In this document: positions 59,627-64,000 of the stretch, in pieces
Layout of the letters: the number at the start of each line of letters is the position of its first letter
Position numbering within the stretch: position 1 is the first letter of the stretch
Source: Paenibacillus cellulositrophicus
GTDB lineage: Bacteria; Bacillota; Bacilli; Paenibacillales; Paenibacillaceae
Assembly (NCBI RefSeq): GCF_009363095.1
Contig: NZ_CP045295.1
Coordinates: 248,001 to 312,000 of the forward strand
DNA length: 64,000 nt
Reading direction: 5' to 3'
The notes under the pieces: model-generated
Databases searched by the model: none
What the model was told of the DNA's origin: nothing
Seen by the model: the letters and a program-made list of their open reading frames with translations, nothing else
Position numbers and translations under genes: made by a program

Positions 59627-60505
59627 TCAACCTTGCAGTTGAGAAATCGACTCTTTCAGGACCTCTCTAAAACTTTTCGGAGGCCGGCCGATCAAATCAG
59701 CCAGAGCAGGATCGACTTGTGCGAAGTCGCCATGACGGCTTGCCAGAAACATTCCCATCCGCATATTTATACTCGCTTCCGGCACGCCTTGAGCCATCAT
59801 GCGGTCTCGAAACTCTTCGTCCGACACAACGATTCGGCGGATGGTCCGCCCCAAGACCTCGGAAGCGATTGTCGCAATCCCTTCCATGTCAATGGCCTCG
59901 GATCCCGTAAGATTGGGGGTTATGCCATCCAGTTTCTGCTCGCTGATGATCGCCGCCGCAGCCTCGGCCAAATCGGAGTGGGCTGTCCAGGCAACCGGAC
60001 CATCCTCAGGTGCGATCAGTTCCCCTGTTTTTATGGCTCCACCGATCAACAGGAGTGCCGATGCGGCGTAGTAGCCATTACGGAGCGATGTGAAGGCCAT
60101 ACCTGAAGCATTGAGCAATTTTTCGGTAGCCGCATGGTGAATCATTGGAGCGAAGTGTGAGGTTGGGGAAGAACCTATATGACTTGTGTATAGCACCCGA
60201 GTAACCCCTGCCCTCTTTGCCGTGTCAATCGCGGTTTGATGCTGCTGAATGCCATGCGGGATGTCAGCCTCGCCCATGATGCCGGACGAAACGATGAGTA
60301 CCTGTGAGGCCCCCTCAAAGGCGTGGTGCAGACTCTCGGCATCGTCGTAGTCTCCCCGACGGACACGAACCCCACGTTCTCGAAGCTCTTGTGATTGATT
60401 CGGATCACGGACGCTGACACCGATCTCCTCGGCAGGTACGCGCTTGAGTAGTTGTTCTACCACGACCCGCCCCAATTTCCCATTGGCTCCGGTAACGATA
60501 ATCAT
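59627..60505 (-). CDS. NmrA-like NAD(P)H:quinone reductase (YtfG type)
   Basis: About 292 residues from an ATG at 60505 (AAAGGATG upstream); a longer frame reaches into the aldo/keto reductase gene. MIIVTGANGKLGRVVVEQLL is the cofactor loop and GVSVRDPNQS after the second strand suggests NADP. Patches such as GVTRVLYTSHIGSSPTSHFA and MIHHAATEKLL match the QOR2/YtfG group of atypical SDRs that reduce quinones. It lies 34 bases after an aldo/keto reductase; both are probably under MarR control. Confidence 0.92.
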   Translation of the reverse strand: MIIVTGANGKLGRVVVEQLLKRVPAEEIGVSVRDPNQSQELRERGVRVRRGDYDDAESLHHAFEGASQVLIVSSGIMGEADIPHGIQQHQTAIDTAKRAGVTRVLYTSHIGSSPTSHFAPMIHHAATEKLLNASGMAFTSLRNGYYAASALLLIGGAIKTGELIAPEDGPVAWTAHSDLAEAAAAIISEQKLDGITPNLTGSEAIDMEGIATIASEVLGRTIRRIVVSDEEFRDRMMAQGVPEASINMRMGMFLASRHGDFAQVDPALADLIGRPPKSFREVLKESISQLQG

Positions 60506-60539
60506 AACAAACAACATCCTTTCATTTGTATGATCGTGT

Positions 60540-61520
60540 TTATACGCGAACAGTCTTCCCGTTTCTAAATTGCATATTGGGAAAAGAAGCGCCGGCGATC
60601 TCCTGTTCTGGTAATGCATCTTCAATTTCCCTGATATCTTCTTCGGTCAATTGAATATCGAGTGATTGCAAAGCTTCTTGAAGATGAACCGGCGATACGG
60701 TACCGATAAGCGGTATGATGTCTTCACCTTTGGATAATATCCATGCAAACGCCAGTTGGGATAACGTCATTTGTTTTTTTACGGCGATCCCTTCGAGTTT
60801 TTTGGCCAGGGCAACGTTCTTTTCTATATTCTCTTCAAAAAACAACGGAACATAGCCGCCCTTGCTCTTTTCGATCCGCTCATCTGTCCATTGGCCGGCA
60901 AGAAGACCATGAGCCAATGCCCCAAAAGCAACAACGCCGATGCCCAATTCCCTCGCAGTCGGCAAAAGTTCTTTCTCGATGCTTCGGTTAAAAAGCGAGT
61001 ATTCGACTTCCACCCAGCTGATCGGATGCGTGGCATGCGCTCTTCTCAACGTCTCTGCGTCAACTTGGCTGACTCCAATCTGTCTGACATAGCCGGCCTT
61101 AACCAAATCGGAAATGGCGCCGATCGTTTCTTCTACAGGAATACCCAGATCAATTCTTGCCGGCTGATACAGATCAATATAGTCAAGATTGAGTCGTGTG
61201 AGCGAATAGGCAAGATAGTTTTTAACATGTTGTGGGGAAACATCCAGTCCGTACAAGGAGCCGCTTGGCGTATTCAATGCACCGAACTTCAGTGATATAA
61301 AATAGTCATCCCTTTTGAACCCCTTGAGCGCTTCGGCGATGACCATCTCGCTTCGGCCGGCACCGTAAAAGTCCCCTGTGTTGAGATGGTTGATTCCACT
61401 CTCAAAAGCGGTATGAATAGCAGCAATGCCTGCACTTTTGACAGCTTCATTGACATTGGACATATGGCCGCAGCCGAGTCCGATTCTGGATAGCTCCAGT
61501 CCGCTTGGTTGATCATTCAT
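60540..61520 (-). CDS. Aldo/keto reductase with altered catalytic tetrad
   Basis: A 326-residue AKR-fold protein. Tyr52 is in LNTGDFYGAGRSE, where the usual Asp is replaced by Asn47; Lys78 is in FISLKFG; the usual His is replaced in DLYQPARIDL by Pro-Ala. The YQPAR variant is known in one AKR subgroup, so the enzyme may still reduce substrates by a modified mechanism. AGGAGG precedes the ATG. It is the first gene of a two-gene unit with an NmrA-like reductase, and a MarR operator stands upstream. Confidence 0.92.
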   Translation of the reverse strand: MNDQPSGLELSRIGLGCGHMSNVNEAVKSAGIAAIHTAFESGINHLNTGDFYGAGRSEMVIAEALKGFKRDDYFISLKFGALNTPSGSLYGLDVSPQHVKNYLAYSLTRLNLDYIDLYQPARIDLGIPVEETIGAISDLVKAGYVRQIGVSQVDAETLRRAHATHPISWVEVEYSLFNRSIEKELLPTARELGIGVVAFGALAHGLLAGQWTDERIEKSKGGYVPLFFEENIEKNVALAKKLEGIAVKKQMTLSQLAFAWILSKGEDIIPLIGTVSPVHLQEALQSLDIQLTEEDIREIEDALPEQEIAGASFPNMQFRNGKTVRV

Positions 61521-61553
61521 TATGGAAACCTCCTGAACTTTAAAATAAAATTA

Positions 61554-61567
61554 TGTAGTCATCTACA
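61554..61567. promoter_or_regulatory. MarR operator upstream of the AKR unit
   Basis: TGTAGTCATCTACA is a perfect palindrome apart from its two central base pairs, 34 bases upstream of the aldo/keto reductase start. The same 14-mer in inverse orientation occurs upstream of the MarR gene at 62079, so the two sites are most likely bound by the same protein. Confidence 0.8.
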
Positions 61568-61615
61568 TATTTGTTCAAAAAATAATCAAATGTGGTAAAC
61601 TCATCCATTCGGCGG

Positions 61616-62059
61616 CTATTTTTGGACGTTTTCAAAAGCACGGGTCAGCAAAGAAACAAACATGGCTTTTTCGGCATCAGACATCCCTTGTGTGATCAAT
61701 TCTTCAGATTTCGAGAAGGCATCACTCCTCTCGCTAAGAAACTGTTTGGCTTTATCTGTTATGTCAATACGAAGGTTGCGTCCATCTTTAGGGTTGCTAG
61801 TACGCGTGATAAATCCGGACTTTTCCAAACCGTTCAATAAATTTGTCACAGATGGACCGCTTAAAGCCATTGTTTTTTCAAGATACTTTCGATTGATCTC
61901 TATATGCTCCTCAATGGATTGATGAATATGCGAGAGAAGAATCGCTTGCGAGCTATTCAAGCCATGGTCCTTCAGAAGCTGGTCGATGATTTCCCGGACC
62001 CGTTGTGCAATGACTTTGATGTATAGGCTATAGGGGTACATTTCGAAAACACTTGGCAT
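61616..62059 (-). CDS. MarR family transcriptional regulator
   Basis: A 147-residue winged-helix repressor. The recognition part reads INRKYLEKTMALSGPSVTNL followed by LNGLEKSGFI, and the wing TRTSNPKDGRNLRIDITDKA. AAGGAG lies seven bases before the ATG. It sits upstream of, and co-oriented with, the AKR-NmrA reductase unit; identical operators in front of itself and that unit indicate autoregulation and control of the reductases, a standard response to quinones or electrophiles. Confidence 0.94.
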   Translation of the reverse strand: MPSVFEMYPYSLYIKVIAQRVREIIDQLLKDHGLNSSQAILLSHIHQSIEEHIEINRKYLEKTMALSGPSVTNLLNGLEKSGFITRTSNPKDGRNLRIDITDKAKQFLSERSDAFSKSEELITQGMSDAEKAMFVSLLTRAFENVQK

Positions 62060-62078
62060 AGGTTTCTCCTTGAATTCA

Positions 62079-62120
62079 TGTAGATGACTACACTATATAT
62101 GGGGTAGTTATTTTTGTCAA
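62079..62120 (-). promoter_or_regulatory. MarR gene promoter with operator
   Basis: On the minus strand TTGACA (62115-62120) and TATAGT (62092-62097) are 17 bases apart. TGTAGATGACTACA (62079-62092) follows the -10 directly, over the start site, an ideal position for autorepression. Confidence 0.85.
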
Positions 62121-62243
62121 TAACTCGTATGTATTGTACGCCACTGCCCTCAATCCAGCTCTCCTGCAGGGCCTCTATACCCCTTTTATTCACTGAATTT
62201 TTCGCAGTTACTTAGGATAACGTTCACCGCACATGAATCGTAA

Positions 62244-62314
62244 ACTACCCTGCCCGTTAGTTTAACCCCGAACAGAAAACAGCCATCTCCCCCTCAGCGG
62301 ACGGAAATGGCTGA
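62244..62314 (-). repeat. Family 2 repeat with terminator of rarD
   Basis: Core ACTACCCTGCCCGTTAGTTT (62244 on), then the stem CAGCCAT (62281-62287) pairing with ATGGCTG (62308-62314). On the minus strand the hairpin is followed by TTTTCTGTTCGG and then the core. The RarD stop is about 33 bases upstream of the hairpin. Confidence 0.75.
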
Positions 62315-62346
62315 TATAACGGTACCGGGTAGACGTTTTGCCGCCG

Positions 62347-63231
62347 TCAGCGAGCCTTCGCAAGTTTCGTACTGCGAACCGATGCCGCAGCGTATACGAC
62401 AAGCGCTGTCCAGATGAGCGCAAAGCCAATGAGAAGAACCGGTGAGACCGACTCCTTGAACACGAATACGCTCAGTAACAACATGATCGTCGGCCCGATG
62501 TATTGTACGAAGCCGAGTGTAGACAGGGCCATCCGGGCGGCCGCTCGCGCAAAGAAAAGCAGCGGTAGCGCTGTTACCACGCCAGAAAGAAGCAGTTCGA
62601 CGAATGTGGACACAGGCAGCGTCCATGCCGTCGTTTTTCCCACAGCCGCCAAATAGATCCAGTAGCCAAGCGCAACAGGCAGGACTACAGCCGTCTCCGA
62701 CAGCAAGCCTACAGAAGCGTCTTGTCCGATCTTCTTCTTCGCGAGTCCGTACAAGCCAAACGTCGCGGCCAGTGAGATTGAAATCCATGGGAACCGTCCG
62801 TAGTCGATGGCGATGAGGAGAACCGCGGCGCCAGCAATGGCGATCGCGATCCATTGGCCTCGGTTTGGCTTCTCTCGAAGGAAGACCACCGCAAGCAGCA
62901 CGTTCACCAACGGGTTCAAATAATAGCCGAGACTTGTCTCGACGACATGGTCGTTGTTAACCGCCCAGATGAAGATGAGCCAATTTGCAGCGATCAGCAG
63001 TCCGCTAGCGGTGAGCGACAGCAGGAGCGAGCGGCTAGCCGCAATCCGTTTCATGTCACCCCAGCGACGCTGGACTGCGACGAAAATTCCCATAAAGACG
63101 AACGACCAGACAACCCGATGTGACAGTATCTCCCCTGCCGGCACGTCGTTAAACAACTTCCAATAAAGCGGGAGAATCCCCCACATGATATACGCGATAA
63201 TAGCATTGACCAACCCGTTGTTCATCATCAA
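62347..63231 (-). CDS. rarD: EamA family transporter RarD
   Basis: A 294-residue ten-span drug/metabolite transporter. The N terminus, NAIIAYIMWGILPLYWKLF, and AGEILSHRVVWSFVF are diagnostic for RarD. The second EamA repeat includes GFVQYIGPTIMLLLSVFVF. AAGGAG precedes a TTG and two consecutive ATG codons, so the start is uncertain by one or two residues. RarD proteins are presumed exporters of small molecules; the substrate is not settled. GC-rich compared with DUF2975 upstream. Confidence 0.95.
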   Translation of the reverse strand: MMMNNGLVNAIIAYIMWGILPLYWKLFNDVPAGEILSHRVVWSFVFMGIFVAVQRRWGDMKRIAASRSLLLSLTASGLLIAANWLIFIWAVNNDHVVETSLGYYLNPLVNVLLAVVFLREKPNRGQWIAIAIAGAAVLLIAIDYGRFPWISISLAATFGLYGLAKKKIGQDASVGLLSETAVVLPVALGYWIYLAAVGKTTAWTLPVSTFVELLLSGVVTALPLLFFARAAARMALSTLGFVQYIGPTIMLLLSVFVFKESVSPVLLIGFALIWTALVVYAAASVRSTKLAKAR

Positions 63232-63335
63232 TTTCCCTCTCCTTACTCCGATGTCTTAACGGATTATACGCCTCGATCATCGTTTAAGTAAAGGGATTAA
63301 TGTTTTAGCCCAAATAAATCGCCATATGCTCCACT

Positions 63336-63818
63336 TCAGACCGTTAAATCATTTTCTGATTTTATATGAATCGCTTCTTGTAAAAGTCTTTGGAGAACAG
63401 CAGCAAACACGGCGATCACCATAGAGGCGAAAATAATGGTCCATCCCATCGGTATGAAACTGGGAGGGTCAACTTTCCTTCCCATGAGATAGTAGAGTGG
63501 CATGCCTAACAGGTACAGGGTACTGATTGTGATGGCACAGTATCTTATATTTTTTAATGCTTTTACCGATAATTCCGAGAACGCTTGGTTCTTATCAATA
63601 TAGCTTAAAAGTGTAAAGGCCTTATACAGGGCAAAGTAAAAAGGAATCGCTGCTGCGTACATATCCATTAAAACGAGAGATTTCATATAAGCTATTTTGG
63701 GATACAATTCTCCAGCAAAATTCCCGATCTTAGGCACTAAAAATATGCAAATTGCGAGAATGGGTATCCCAATCATAATAACAGCCATCTTCAAAAAGAG
63801 TGTTGTTCCTCGTTTCAT
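63336..63818 (-). CDS. DUF2975 family membrane protein
   Basis: A 160-residue protein with four membrane spans. The segments KIAYMKSLVLMDMYAAAIPF followed by YFALYKAFTLLSYIDKNQAF and SELSVKALKNIRYCAI are typical of DUF2975. Such genes are usually followed directly by a small Cro/CI-type regulator gene; here no such gene follows, since the next stretch is 104 non-coding bases and then rarD. Function unknown. Confidence 0.85.
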   Translation of the reverse strand: MKRGTTLFLKMAVIMIGIPILAICIFLVPKIGNFAGELYPKIAYMKSLVLMDMYAAAIPFYFALYKAFTLLSYIDKNQAFSELSVKALKNIRYCAITISTLYLLGMPLYYLMGRKVDPPSFIPMGWTIIFASMVIAVFAAVLQRLLQEAIHIKSENDLTV

Positions 63819-63910
63819 AAGTGCACCTCACTTATTTGATGTCAGTTTTTACTTTGCCACATAATTTATTGTTTTACAATAAATTAATATCGTTTTATAT
63901 AAAAATAAAA

Positions 63911-63936
63911 AGCATTTCTCATTACAAAGAAATGCT
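63911..63936 (-). terminator. Terminator of a gene beyond the right edge
   Basis: AGCATTTCT-cattacaa-AGAAATGCT; on the minus strand followed by TTTTTATTTTTATA. It faces transcripts arriving from the right. A degenerate family 2 core (ACTGTCCTTTAGCTTAGCG) lies at 63976-63994. Confidence 0.7.
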
Positions 63937-64000
63937 CTTCCTTTTAAATGTTAAATTTACAACTCATTCAACAAAACTGTCCTTTAGCTTAGCGCCTGCA

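Noticed and set aside
28152..63994. Integron attC sites / gene-cassette array
   Set aside because: Some family 2 cores contain GTTAG, but GTTRRRY and paired inverse core sites are not consistently present and no integrase is visible.
1..64000. CRISPR array, prophage or insertion sequence
   Set aside because: No regularly spaced repeats, Cas-like, phage structural, integrase or intact transposase genes were seen.

Overview
The window looks like a chromosomal stretch from a Paenibacillus-type member of the Bacillota. Reasons: strong AGGAGG-type ribosome binding sites, frequent TTG and GTG starts, an LplB/YtcP-type sugar ABC transporter with AraC regulation, a cydABDC operon, a T-box leader, and many one- or two-gene accessory units each with its own MerR, TetR, MarR, LysR or AraC regulator. 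Species assignment is inference; no rRNA or tRNA gene is present. I see no CRISPR array, no intact insertion sequence, no prophage and no integrase.

Layout. 0-8.1 kb (all minus strand): a carbohydrate uptake and catabolism locus. An AraC regulator is followed by a Gfo/Idh/MocA dehydrogenase, a DUF993 protein, a TIM-barrel isomerase, a second Gfo/Idh/MocA dehydrogenase, then two ABC permeases and the start of a binding lipoprotein cut by the window edge. The catabolic part is visibly richer in GC than most of the window. 8.2-10.5 kb: a TVP38 membrane protein, a GNAT acetyltransferase, and upstream of it a T-box leader with a strong promoter and a decayed small ORF. 10.5-18.3 kb: cydA-cydB-cydD-cydC plus a response regulator (cytochrome bd oxidase and its assembly exporter), with a TetR gene upstream. 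18.5-28 kb: gap, an epimerase, a heparinase II/III-like protein, AraC/SDR and PhyH/AraC pairs, and a DUF4037 protein.

28-64 kb is an accessory region of short units: patatin/MerR, aldo-keto reductase, LysR/BenE, a PAS histidine kinase, a frameshifted RidA with an FAD monooxygenase, a lipoprotein hydrolase, a split AraC-GyrI regulator, a UvrA2-like protein with serine hydrolases, a two-component system driving an ABC exporter, DinB, a metallo-hydrolase, MFS plus isochorismatase-like protein with TetR, MerR/SDR, a PAF-acetylhydrolase-like membrane protein, GNAT, a MarR-controlled AKR plus NmrA-like reductase, RarD and DUF2975. Several gene remnants (MFS, quinone oxidoreductase, GNAT, an unidentified C terminus) show gain and decay.

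The most unusual structure is two dispersed non-coding repeat families. Family 1 (six copies) has arms related to GACAAGAACATATAT around a GC hairpin with a T-run, which makes an intrinsic terminator on the minus strand. Every copy lies downstream of a minus-strand gene, five within about 30-160 bases and one just beyond a gene's own terminator, and all six have the same orientation. Family 2 (eight copies, plus one weak) has a minus-strand core close to CTAACGGGCAGGATAG, often beside a hairpin, also always in one orientation. Together they punctuate the small gene units.
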